Source: Porphyromonadaceae bacterium UBA4277 | GTDB taxonomy: Bacteria; Bacteroidota; Bacteroidia; Bacteroidales; Muribaculaceae | Length of the DNA: 20,050 nucleotides | Direction of reading: 5' to 3' | Assembly (NCBI GenBank): GCA_002395965.1 | Contig: DGVT01000035.1 | Coordinates: forward strand, 1-20,050 | Shown here: positions 1-6,910 of the stretch, piece by piece | How the letters are laid out: the number at the start of each line of letters is the position of its first letter | Position numbering within the stretch: position 1 is the stretch's first letter | The notes under the pieces: generated by a model | Database searches by the model: none | Seen by the model: the letters and a program-made list of their open reading frames with translations, nothing else | Told to the model about the DNA's origin: nothing | Translations under genes and position numbers: made by a program

Positions 1-37
1 CGAAATTAGGCTGCGGTTCGGAAAAATCAAAGTAAAC

Positions 38-69
38 TTTGTTTTTTCGCTCACCTTGCACTAATTTTG
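38..69 (+). promoter_or_regulatory. Bacteroidetes-type promoter of the cdsA operon
   Basis: TTTG at 38-41 is followed after 20 nt by TAATTTTG at 62-69, matching the TTTG-N19/20-TAnnTTTG promoter known from Bacteroidetes. Transcription would start near 76, giving a very short leader before the GTG start at 90. Confidence 0.7.
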
Positions 70-89
70 CAATATAAAATTAAACTATC

Positions 90-926
90 GTGAAAAATAT
101 TATTATTCGTGCTTTATCGGGGGCGGTGTATGTAGCCCTCATTGTGGTGTCAATATTGCTGCTGGACAACTCTCCAATTGCCTTTTTGACCGTGTTCTCG
201 CTGTTTGTGGTGATAGGTATCAAGGAAATCTACGACATGTCGCGCAACGAGGCCACCGAGTCGTGGCTCGTCATCCTGATTGATATGCTTGGTGGAGTGG
301 GAGTGTTTTTCTCGTTCTACCTGTATGCGAGCAAGAGCGGTCCGGCCAGCACATGGTTTCTGCCAGTGGCTGCCTATCTTGTGCTGCGATGCATAGTGCA
401 GTTGTATCGTCCCAAGCAAAATGCGGTACATAGCCTCGAGCGTTCGTTTTTTGCACTGATGTATGTTGCCTTGCCTTTGGGCATGCTCAATAATATAGCA
501 TTTGCCAGTGCGCCTCGCATTTTGCTGGCAGTGTTTGTCTTTATCTGGGTGAACGATACCGGGGCGTTTCTGTCGGGCATCGCACTGGGCAGGCACAAGC
601 TCTTTGAGCGCATTTCTCCTAAAAAGTCGTGGGAAGGCTTCTTTGGCGGCCTGATAGCGTGTGTGCTTGTGGCCTTTGCGACCAACAAGTGGTGTAATGA
701 GTTCTTTCAAGTGCCCGAGCTTGGCACGTGGGTGGGGCTGAGCATCATCGTGTCGGTGATGGCAACGTTTGGCGACCTCACCGAGTCGCTACTCAAGCGC
801 ACCGAGGGTGTGAAGGATTCGGGTCACATCATTCCCGGGCATGGCGGCATACTCGACCGCATCGACAGCCTGCTGCTGGTGAGCCCTGCTGTGCTGATCT
901 ATATTGCACTGATAGTGTATAACTAA
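90..926 (+). CDS. cdsA: phosphatidate cytidylyltransferase (CdsA)
   Basis: Makes CDP-diacylglycerol from phosphatidic acid and CTP, the branch point for membrane phospholipids, at the cytoplasmic membrane. The 278-residue protein is a chain of hydrophobic membrane segments. Residues 233-259 carry the family signature: S, then KR, KD, the PGHGG turn and LDRID, with the metal-binding aspartates at D256 and D259. An upstream conserved block (GRHKLFERISPKKSWEG) is also present. The start is GTG at 90, chosen because the family N-terminus begins there and a promoter lies just upstream. It is the first gene of a three-gene unit; mltF follows after 18 nt. Length is normal for the family and nothing looks damaged. 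Confidence 0.95.
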   Translation: MKNIIIRALSGAVYVALIVVSILLLDNSPIAFLTVFSLFVVIGIKEIYDMSRNEATESWLVILIDMLGGVGVFFSFYLYASKSGPASTWFLPVAAYLVLRCIVQLYRPKQNAVHSLERSFFALMYVALPLGMLNNIAFASAPRILLAVFVFIWVNDTGAFLSGIALGRHKLFERISPKKSWEGFFGGLIACVLVAFATNKWCNEFFQVPELGTWVGLSIIVSVMATFGDLTESLLKRTEGVKDSGHIIPGHGGILDRIDSLLLVSPAVLIYIALIVYN

Positions 927-944
927 ATCCTGATAAACTTGTAG

Positions 945-2327
945 ATGAAACTGCGTGTCCTCAATTACTTGCTCCTGCCGCTGTTGCTGGTATTACTGGC
1001 GATGGAGGGGTGCGTGGGCGGGGCTGCCGAGGTCGAGAAGCATCCACTTCCCGACTCGCTTGTGGTGGGCACATTGTACAGCCCGACGAGCTTTTTCATC
1101 TTGCACGACGACACGTTGGGCTATGATTATGACCGCATTTGCGACTTTGCACGCAGCAAGGGCATAGGCCTGAAATGGGTTGTGGCACGTAACATGTCGC
1201 AGTTAATCGGCATGCTACAGAACGACTCGGTGCAGGTGCTTGCCTATGAAGTCCCGATCACTGCCGAGTATCGTGCGCAGGTGCACAGCTGCGGTGCGGT
1301 GAATGAGACCTACCAGGTGCTCATTCAGCCCACTGGCGACTCGCTCGTGACCGATGTCACGCAACTCGTGGGCCGCGACATCTATGTGGAGCGCGGCACA
1401 AAGTATGAGTCGCGGCTTCGCAATCTCGACAGTGAGCTGGGTGGTGGCATCAACATTCACACGCTCACGCCCGACACGCTCATGCCCGAAGACCTTATCG
1501 AGATGGTCTCGCGCAAGGAAATCCCGCTCACCATCGTCGATAGCGACATTGCACAACTTAACCACACCTACTTCGACAACATCGACATCAGCCTGCATGT
1601 GAGCTTCGCCCAGCGCTCGGCCTGGGCCGTGAGCAAGCGCAATGTGTGGTTAGGCGACAGCATCGATGCCTGGGCAAAGTCGCGCAACGCGCAAGCCTAC
1701 TCAAAGGCGGCCCTGCAACGCTATTTCGAGCTGAGCAAAAGTGGCCGGCACGAGGTTGCCGATACCATTCCCGAAACGCCTGAGGGTGCGATATCGCCCT
1801 ATGATGAGATTTTCAAGAAATATGGGAAGCAGGCCCACATCGACTGGCGGCTGATAGCAGCAATAAGCTATGTGGAATCGCGCTTCGACCCGCGCGTGGT
1901 GTCATGGGCCGGGGCTCGCGGCATCATGCAGCTCATGCCCAAAACGGCACAAGCCTATGGCGTGAGCATGGAACAGATTACCGACCCCGATGCCAGTGTC
2001 ATGGCTGCAGTGAAGAGCCTGCTCGACCTGAAGGCAATGTTTGCACCGCGCATCGAGAGCGAGGCCCAGCTCATCAAGTTTATTCTTGCCAGCTACAATG
2101 CCGGGGCGGGACATGTGCTCGATGCCATTGAACTGGCAAAAAAATATGAGAAAGACCCGCAAGTGTGGGAAGGAAATGTGGAAGAGACGCTCCAGTGGAA
2201 GTCAAACCCGCAGTTCTATAACGACTCGGTGTGCCGCTTCGGCTACTTCAGGGCTAAGGAGACGGTGGCCTATGTCGTGGATGTGGAACAACGATATAAC
2301 TTCTACCAGAATAAGTTTGAGAAATAA
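945..2327 (+). CDS. mltF: MltF-like membrane-bound lytic murein transglycosylase
   Basis: Predicted lipoprotein that cleaves the glycan strands of peptidoglycan non-hydrolytically, forming 1,6-anhydro-muramyl ends. A hydrophobic signal of about 20 residues ends in a lipobox with acceptor C23. Residues ~38-265 resemble a periplasmic solute-binding domain (SBP_bac_3 type). Residues ~295-440 form the SLT catalytic domain, with catalytic E311 in the YVESRFDP motif followed by GIMQLMP and the SYNAG motif. This two-domain order is that of MltF (E. coli YfhD). The 460-residue length fits. The gene lies 18 nt after cdsA and 21 nt before the DUF3332 gene with no terminator between, so co-transcription is likely. 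The domain call is firm; the exact MltF orthology is an inference from domain order. Confidence 0.9.
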   Translation: MKLRVLNYLLLPLLLVLLAMEGCVGGAAEVEKHPLPDSLVVGTLYSPTSFFILHDDTLGYDYDRICDFARSKGIGLKWVVARNMSQLIGMLQNDSVQVLAYEVPITAEYRAQVHSCGAVNETYQVLIQPTGDSLVTDVTQLVGRDIYVERGTKYESRLRNLDSELGGGINIHTLTPDTLMPEDLIEMVSRKEIPLTIVDSDIAQLNHTYFDNIDISLHVSFAQRSAWAVSKRNVWLGDSIDAWAKSRNAQAYSKAALQRYFELSKSGRHEVADTIPETPEGAISPYDEIFKKYGKQAHIDWRLIAAISYVESRFDPRVVSWAGARGIMQLMPKTAQAYGVSMEQITDPDASVMAAVKSLLDLKAMFAPRIESEAQLIKFILASYNAGAGHVLDAIELAKKYEKDPQVWEGNVEETLQWKSNPQFYNDSVCRFGYFRAKETVAYVVDVEQRYNFYQNKFEK

Positions 2328-2348
2328 TAAACATTAAAAGGTATAATC

Positions 2349-2897
2349 ATGAGAAAAACAAAAATCAGTGTAGCGTTGATTCTCGCTTTGGCAGCACTCA
2401 TGCCGCTCGAGAGTTGTATAGGCAGTTTTGCCTTAACTAATAAGGTTCTCACATGGAATAAGGGTGTGGGCAATAAGTTTGTTAACGAACTCGTCTTTTT
2501 TGCATTCTGGATTCTTCCGGTGTATGAGATAACGGCTCTGGCCGACATTCTCGTCATTAATTCCATTGAGTTCTGGACCAACGAGAATCCTGTAACTGCC
2601 GAGGCAAAAATCATCGATGGCAAGGATGCCCGCTATCTTGTGCAGCAAGACAAAACAGGCTATACAATCACCAACCTCAGCGACAAGAGCGTGGTGCGCC
2701 TCAACTTCGATGCTTCCACTCGCTCGTGGGCGGTTGAGCATAACGGCGTGGAGACAACTTTCATGACCTTTGTCGATGACAGCCATGTGAAAATGCTCAC
2801 TCCCGGCGGTTCGTTTACCACCGTCGAGCTTAACGAGCAGGGCTTGATGGCCTACCGCAGCATGGTGACCAATGGCGTGACCTACGCCATGCGCTGA
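2349..2897 (+). CDS. DUF3332-family lipoprotein
   Basis: A 182-residue predicted lipoprotein: basic N-terminus, hydrophobic stretch, lipobox LESC with C23. After it comes the pattern typical of DUF3332 proteins of Bacteroidetes: a segment around residues 24-80 with paired Asn, Trp and Phe residues (NKVLTWNKGVGNKFVNELVF) and a hydrophobic stretch containing WILPVYEI. The C-terminal half (about 85-182) is a soluble beta-rich region with no catalytic motif that I recognise. No function is known to me. It is the last gene of the cdsA-mltF unit and ends before a strong stem-loop. An envelope role is inferred only from the lipobox and from the mltF neighbour. Confidence 0.8.
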   Translation: MRKTKISVALILALAALMPLESCIGSFALTNKVLTWNKGVGNKFVNELVFFAFWILPVYEITALADILVINSIEFWTNENPVTAEAKIIDGKDARYLVQQDKTGYTITNLSDKSVVRLNFDASTRSWAVEHNGVETTFMTFVDDSHVKMLTPGGSFTTVELNEQGLMAYRSMVTNGVTYAMR

Positions 2898-2940
2898 TCG
2901 GAACATGCCGATTTGCCTGCATGCTTGATGAAATAAAAGA

Positions 2941-2977
2941 TGAGGGTGTGTCATAAGCAGATTTTGACACACCCTCA
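2941..2977. terminator. bidirectional terminator between convergent operons
   Basis: A perfect 13-bp inverted repeat (TGAGGGTGTGTCA at 2941-2953 and its complement at 2965-2977) with an 11-nt loop lies between the + strand DUF3332 gene and the - strand DUF2207 gene. Read on the - strand the stem is followed by a T-rich tail (TCTTTTATTT). On the + strand the tail is weaker (ATTAATTT). Confidence 0.8.
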
Positions 2978-2999
2978 CATTAATTTCATGGCAGCTACG

Positions 3000-4811
3000 T
3001 CAGCGGATGCCGCTGCCGCCGCCACCGCTGGAGCCGCCACCGCCACCATAGCTCGACGAGCCGCCACCACCACTGCTGCGGGCGGCTTCGCGCTCGGCCG
3101 CTATGCGTGCAGCACGCTCAGCGGGCGTCTCGTACGACTCGACGTAGCCTATTGCCGAGCGCGTGCGGTCGGTCAGCACGGTTGACATGGTCACCGTTTC
3201 GCCCAGCATAAATTCATCTACAGTCATGGGCATCGACAGTGGCCACACCTTCTTGATGTCGTTCTGCACCTGCTCGGCTATGCCATAGAGCGACGCATAC
3301 ACCAAATATTCACGCCACAGTGCCACTTCCTCAAAGTGGCGCTCATCACTCAAGGTGAACTCCTGCAGATACTTCTTGAGGCCCATCACGCTCATGGCAT
3401 CTTCCTTTCTAAGGTGCGATAGCGAGATGCTGGGGAAGGTCTCGAGGCAGCGTTTGAGTTGCTTGACAAAGCTGCGATGCTCCACAGGATATTGCTTCAC
3501 ATAACTGATCAGCTCTTTAGGCTCGAGAATGTGGTCGTCGCCGGCTGCATTCCACATCAGGCGGTGAAGCAGATAGATAGCTTCGTTTTCCTTATTGCGA
3601 CCGGGCTGCAATGGTGGCGGTCCGGGATTGGTCACATGCACCGTGCGATCGAAATTGCCCTTGCCATCCACCTGCCTGCCAACGCTAATCTTGCCCATGT
3701 AGGCCATGCGCAGTATGTAGGCGTGCATCAGGTCGTAGATGCTTGTGGGTTGCTCGAGTGTCTTGAGCACGCCATAAGAGGCGTTGAGGTCGCCACCTAA
3801 TGGGATGTCGCGGCGCCACTCCTGAGCTTCGGGGCGCTTTACGCCAAACAGACGCTTGTAATTCTTGTCGCGCTTGAGCTGTGAGAATAGCGTACTGAAG
3901 CGAGACAGGAACAGGAATGGCGCAATGAACAGCAATAAGGCACCTATGATATCGGCAAAGGGTGCAACCATGTCGTCGTAGGCCTGCCGCCACCAGCTCT
4001 TCTTGCCGCCGGTGCCATAACCGTCGTGCGACGACTGGCGGTTTGCCTCTTCTTTGTCGGCAAGGTCGAGCGAGTAGTCGCTGCCTTCAAAGGCTTTCTT
4101 CTGCATCTTGTCGCGGAACGTGCCGGTGAACGTGCTCACCGGGTGGAACACACCCTTGTCAAACCGCGCCATGATGGTCATCGTCTCGCCGTCGTTATAC
4201 AGTGGTGTGCTCGACTCGGCAATGATCTTGCCGTCCTTCACCCATATCTCGCCATAATGGCCAAACGACCACACACGCGTGTCATCGGTGCTGAAACTGC
4301 CGTTCTGCTTGCTGATCGTGACCCGCACATGCTTGGGGTAGGGTGATGCCGTCTCGTAGAACACAAAGTTGAACGCATCATAGTCGTCAAACGCGCGGAC
4401 CAGGCGGGTAAGCGTGTAGCGGGCAACGTAGGTGCGCAAGCCCTCACGGCCTATGCCCCAGCACAGCTCGGGGCCGCTCTCTCCCTTGTAGATGCCGCAG
4501 CGCCAGGTCTTGCCTTCACGCCCCACGTCTTCAATCCATGGAGTGACGTTCTCATAGACGCGCCCCGTCTCATCGCTCACCTCCAGCTCGCCCACAGTCA
4601 TCACCCCGAGGTTATACTGCTTGATATACACCTCGGTGCCTGAGCCGGTGATGGTGTAGGTGCGCTTTTCAACCACGCGGGCATGGCCCTTGTCGTTAAT
4701 CACCACCTGGATGTCGACGTCGTGCAGCTCGTGAGCCACAGCAGGCAGGCAGCACAACAGCCACAGCAAGCTGCATGCCACCCATCTATTTCTTATTCCG
4801 GTGTAACTCAT
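3000..4811 (-). CDS. DUF2207 domain membrane protein
   Basis: A 603-residue protein with an N-terminal signal peptide (about residues 1-26). It has an extracytoplasmic beta-rich DUF2207 region (about 27-230) with the typical opening (DVDIQVVINDKGHARVVEKR). A transmembrane segment around 282-303 follows, then a large cytoplasmic domain. The tail is almost only Gly and Ser, a known end of this family (YxGGGGSSGGGG type). Its biochemical function is not known. It is the last gene of the lemA unit, 6 nt after the small membrane-protein gene. LemA and DUF2207 proteins are often encoded together in bacteria, which suggests one membrane complex. The ATG at 4811 was chosen because the signal peptide starts there. 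Confidence 0.85.
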   Translation of the reverse strand: MSYTGIRNRWVACSLLWLLCCLPAVAHELHDVDIQVVINDKGHARVVEKRTYTITGSGTEVYIKQYNLGVMTVGELEVSDETGRVYENVTPWIEDVGREGKTWRCGIYKGESGPELCWGIGREGLRTYVARYTLTRLVRAFDDYDAFNFVFYETASPYPKHVRVTISKQNGSFSTDDTRVWSFGHYGEIWVKDGKIIAESSTPLYNDGETMTIMARFDKGVFHPVSTFTGTFRDKMQKKAFEGSDYSLDLADKEEANRQSSHDGYGTGGKKSWWRQAYDDMVAPFADIIGALLLFIAPFLFLSRFSTLFSQLKRDKNYKRLFGVKRPEAQEWRRDIPLGGDLNASYGVLKTLEQPTSIYDLMHAYILRMAYMGKISVGRQVDGKGNFDRTVHVTNPGPPPLQPGRNKENEAIYLLHRLMWNAAGDDHILEPKELISYVKQYPVEHRSFVKQLKRCLETFPSISLSHLRKEDAMSVMGLKKYLQEFTLSDERHFEEVALWREYLVYASLYGIAEQVQNDIKKVWPLSMPMTVDEFMLGETVTMSTVLTDRTRSAIGYVESYETPAERAARIAAEREAARSSGGGGSSSYGGGGGSSGGGGSGIR

Positions 4812-4817
4812 AGCACT

Positions 4818-5195
4818 TCAGATTAAAATTGAACAAATCTTGTGTATTAACCAGAACAAAGCATAGATGAGCACAATCACAGCCACTCCGGCAATGAACA
4901 GGTGGTCAAGGCACCAGTCGAAAAACTGCTCCCACTTCGTGGGTGTGACATTCACCACTTTATCCTCGTTCATCATGGGGCTGTCGAGTTCGGCCGGGGT
5001 GATTATCATGGCGTGGGCGATGGCAGGGTTGATGCCAGCCGAGTCAAGTCCTGCAACACTATCTTCCAGAACCATTTCAACAGCATCGTCGCCCGCTTCT
5101 GCCACATCTTGCGCCAAGGCCGATGGCAGTGCCGCCGTCAGGCAGCACATCACAGCGGCACAGCGCAACAGCCGATATATGCTCAGGAGTTTCAT
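4818..5195 (-). CDS. small single-pass membrane protein in the lemA operon
   Basis: I do not recognise this 125-residue protein. It has a signal peptide (about residues 1-28, cleavage near ALA-QD), then an acidic linker of about 60 residues. A tryptophan-containing patch (KWEQFFDWCLDHLF) is followed by a C-terminal transmembrane helix (about 99-121). It overlaps the lemA stop by 4 nt (ATGA, 5192-5195) and ends 6 nt before the DUF2207 gene, so it is almost certainly translated with both. That placement suggests it is a third component of the LemA/DUF2207 membrane assembly, which is inference only. Confidence 0.75.
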   Translation of the reverse strand: MKLLSIYRLLRCAAVMCCLTAALPSALAQDVAEAGDDAVEMVLEDSVAGLDSAGINPAIAHAMIITPAELDSPMMNEDKVVNVTPTKWEQFFDWCLDHLFIAGVAVIVLIYALFWLIHKICSILI

Positions 5196-5770
5196 TGCTG
5201 ATCCTCAAAGATGTTGGGCATGTCGTGCTTTGCCTCGTTATCGGCCTTGAAATAGTCGCGCTCTTTGAAGTTGAGCGTGCTTGCCACAAACGACGACGGC
5301 CACTGGCGCACAGCGCGGTTGTAGATCGTGGCGCTGTCGTTATACACCATGCGGCTCATGCGCACGTTCTCCTCATACTGCTTCACACTGTTCATCGTGT
5401 TTTGGAACATGGAGTCGGCCTTCAAGTTGGGATAAGCCTCACTGATTGCCATCAGCCGGCTCATGATCTGCGAGATCTCGCCTTCCTGGCGCATGGCGTC
5501 GGCGGCACTGGTCACGCCACCCTGGCGGCGCTGGGCGATAACATTGATCAGCGTCTCACTCTCATGCTTGGCATATTGCGATGCCGTCTTGGCTATTGCC
5601 AGCAGAGCGTCCCAGCGCGAGTTGAGCTGAACCTCAATCTGCCCCAAGGCATTCTTACAGTTCTCGTCGAGCTTGACAAGCGAACGCTGGGTGGAGACAA
5701 AGTAGAAAAACACGATTACTGCCAGGAGGATGATAATACCTAACAGAACACTAAGAATAATTGTTGCCAT
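5192..5770 (-). CDS. lemA: LemA family protein
   Basis: A 192-residue LemA-family protein: one N-terminal transmembrane helix (about residues 2-25), then a long all-helical domain. Typical LemA features are visible: LVKLDENCKNALGQIEVQLNSR-type opening, later NVRMSRMVYNDSATIYNRAVRQWPSS, and a C-terminal FKERDYFKAD stretch. The family is membrane-anchored and of unclear function, with the helical domain on one side of the membrane. It starts a three-gene unit (lemA, small membrane protein, DUF2207) driven by a consensus promoter about 55 nt upstream. Length is normal. Confidence 0.92.
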   Translation of the reverse strand: MATIILSVLLGIIILLAVIVFFYFVSTQRSLVKLDENCKNALGQIEVQLNSRWDALLAIAKTASQYAKHESETLINVIAQRRQGGVTSAADAMRQEGEISQIMSRLMAISEAYPNLKADSMFQNTMNSVKQYEENVRMSRMVYNDSATIYNRAVRQWPSSFVASTLNFKERDYFKADNEAKHDMPNIFEDQQ

Positions 5771-5823
5771 AATTGTAATATTTGAAATTAGTAATTTAAG
5801 TCTCAGAGGTTCTTAATTAGCAG

Positions 5824-5855
5824 CAAATTTATAACAATTTCTTTTACATTACAAA
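5824..5855 (-). promoter_or_regulatory. promoter of the lemA operon
   Basis: On the - strand TTTG (complement of 5852-5855) is followed after exactly 20 nt by TAAATTTG (complement of 5824-5831), a match to the Bacteroidetes consensus. It lies in the 110-nt gap between the upstream lipoprotein gene and lemA. Confidence 0.75.
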
Positions 5856-5880
5856 TTTCATGCCACTCACACGGCCGTTA

Positions 5881-6435
5881 TCAATCGAAATAAAAGGAAA
5901 AGTCAACTTTAGCACCCTTCGCACTGGTAAACACGCCACCGTAGGCCTGCACATAGTGCGAGCCACCGTCGTCCATCTCGATGTCCTCTTCGTTAAAAGT
6001 GCCTCTAAACTGACCGATATACTTGCCCCTGAGATATGCGTTAATCACGCATGCACCATCGGTGGGATTATAAGAAACAAGCTTTAACTGCCTGCGCTCG
6101 CCATATTCCTTGGCCTGAGCCATATCATAGGGGATGTAGGAACCTGTAGTGCCGTCCATATCAAACAGAAATCCTGTTTCGCCGGCATGTCCCCACATGC
6201 TCATATACACGCCATTCTGTTTCTTGGGTGATTCTTGCGCTACAGAATCTTGTTTGACCGTATCCCTGACGTTCATCACCTTCCGGAAAGAATCGGCTCT
6301 GGCGGTCAGCACCTTTGCACTATCAGCGGCTTCCATTTTTGAGCCACTGCTCTCACTCTCATTAGCCTTGCTGCTGCAAGCCCATAGAAGCAAGGCAACA
6401 CACGCACACATTGTGCCACACAATAATCTTCTCAT
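5881..6435 (-). CDS. hypothetical lipoprotein
   Basis: A 184-residue predicted lipoprotein of a family I do not recognise. The signal ends in LLWAC with C20 as the lipid acceptor. Residues ~21-75 are polar, rich in Ser, Lys and Glu, and probably disordered. Residues ~76-184 look like a small beta-sandwich, with alternating hydrophobic residues and turns (GYMSMWG-like, YLRGKYIGQFRGTF, VDFSFYFD at the end). The C-terminal half resembles the beta-rich repeats of small secreted Bacteroidales proteins that report predicted calycin-like folds, but this is a weak impression. It is separated from lemA by a gap with its own promoter, so it is probably monocistronic. Confidence 0.7.
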   Translation of the reverse strand: MRRLLCGTMCACVALLLWACSSKANESESSGSKMEAADSAKVLTARADSFRKVMNVRDTVKQDSVAQESPKKQNGVYMSMWGHAGETGFLFDMDGTTGSYIPYDMAQAKEYGERRQLKLVSYNPTDGACVINAYLRGKYIGQFRGTFNEEDIEMDDGGSHYVQAYGGVFTSAKGAKVDFSFYFD

Positions 6436-6473
6436 AAGATAGCAAAATTAAGAAATCCAACTCTTTTCACTTG

Positions 6474-6504
6474 CAAAGATAAACATTATCACGTAAAATA
6501 ACAA
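6474..6504 (-). promoter_or_regulatory. promoter of the hypothetical lipoprotein gene
   Basis: On the - strand TTG (complement of 6502-6504) is followed after 20 nt by TATCTTTG (complement of 6474-6481). A second -7-like box, TAATTTTG (complement of 6443-6450), lies closer to the start but has a poorer upstream partner (23-nt gap). Confidence 0.6.
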
Positions 6505-6753
6505 TAGAATTCTTTTTGTGCCATAATTTCGCATTATTGAAATCGAGGGCGTCAGATAAAGTTAATATCATGAGCAGAAAGTGGAACGATTCAGGTGAGT
6601 CGAAGACTTGGCAATGTGTTATGCCCATGAGCAAGTGTCGCGCCTTGCATTCAGCGGGTCATACATATCAGTGAGTTCGTGCCTGCAACCGGTTATCATC
6701 ATTTGACGATTTCCGCCCACACTTTTTTGCAACCGAGGCAGAAATTATCAAGA
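6505..6753. other. intergenic region at the upstream edge of the CRISPR island
   Basis: No convincing gene. The only open frame with an ATG (6570-6674, 34 codons) has no recognisable product or promoter. The gap between the lipoprotein gene and cas12a is 475 nt in all; the rest of it holds the promoters and inverted repeats listed separately. I see no tRNA, integrase or direct repeat that would mark an insertion boundary. Confidence 0.5.
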
Positions 6754-6785
6754 TTTGCATTTTTAGTTATGATTAGCTAACTTTG
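6754..6785 (+). promoter_or_regulatory. putative cas12a promoter P1
   Basis: TTTG at 6754-6757, a 20-nt spacer and TAACTTTG at 6778-6785 match the Bacteroidetes consensus. Transcription would start near 6792 and give a leader of about 120 nt. A second -7 box, TAACTTTG at 6856-6863, lies nearer the gene, but its only TTTG partner (6837-6840) is 15 nt away, so P2 is weaker. Confidence 0.65.
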
Positions 6786-6795
6786 TAATGTGAAA

Positions 6796-6846
6796 AAATC
6801 GAGTCTGCCAACATTTTTTAACTTGCATGTGCTCGATTTGAGCACA
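6796..6846 (+). promoter_or_regulatory. overlapping inverted repeats between the cas12a promoter and start
   Basis: Two perfect inverted repeats share bases. AAATCGAG (6796-6803) is complementary to CTCGATTT (6832-6839). TGTGCTC (6828-6834) is complementary to GAGCACA (6840-6846) with a 5-nt loop. The two pairings use the same CTC at 6832-6834 and cannot form together. If P1 is used, both lie in the 5' untranslated RNA; if the box at 6856 is used, the short palindrome sits where a repressor could bind. Confidence 0.5.
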
Positions 6847-6910
6847 CGAATGAATTAACTTTGCACCGAAAAAGCAAAAAAGTGATTATTAGCATTATAA
6901 ATTTCTCAAT

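Noticed and set aside
150..710. - strand frame of 186 codons inside cdsA
   Set aside because: Shadow of cdsA, with low-complexity composition and no domain.
5869..5878. Short palindrome ACGGCCGT downstream of the hypothetical lipoprotein gene as a terminator
   Set aside because: The stem is tiny and no T-run follows on the - strand.
6570..6674. 34-codon frame upstream of cas12a
   Set aside because: No promoter at a proper distance, no recognisable product, and nothing else supports translation.
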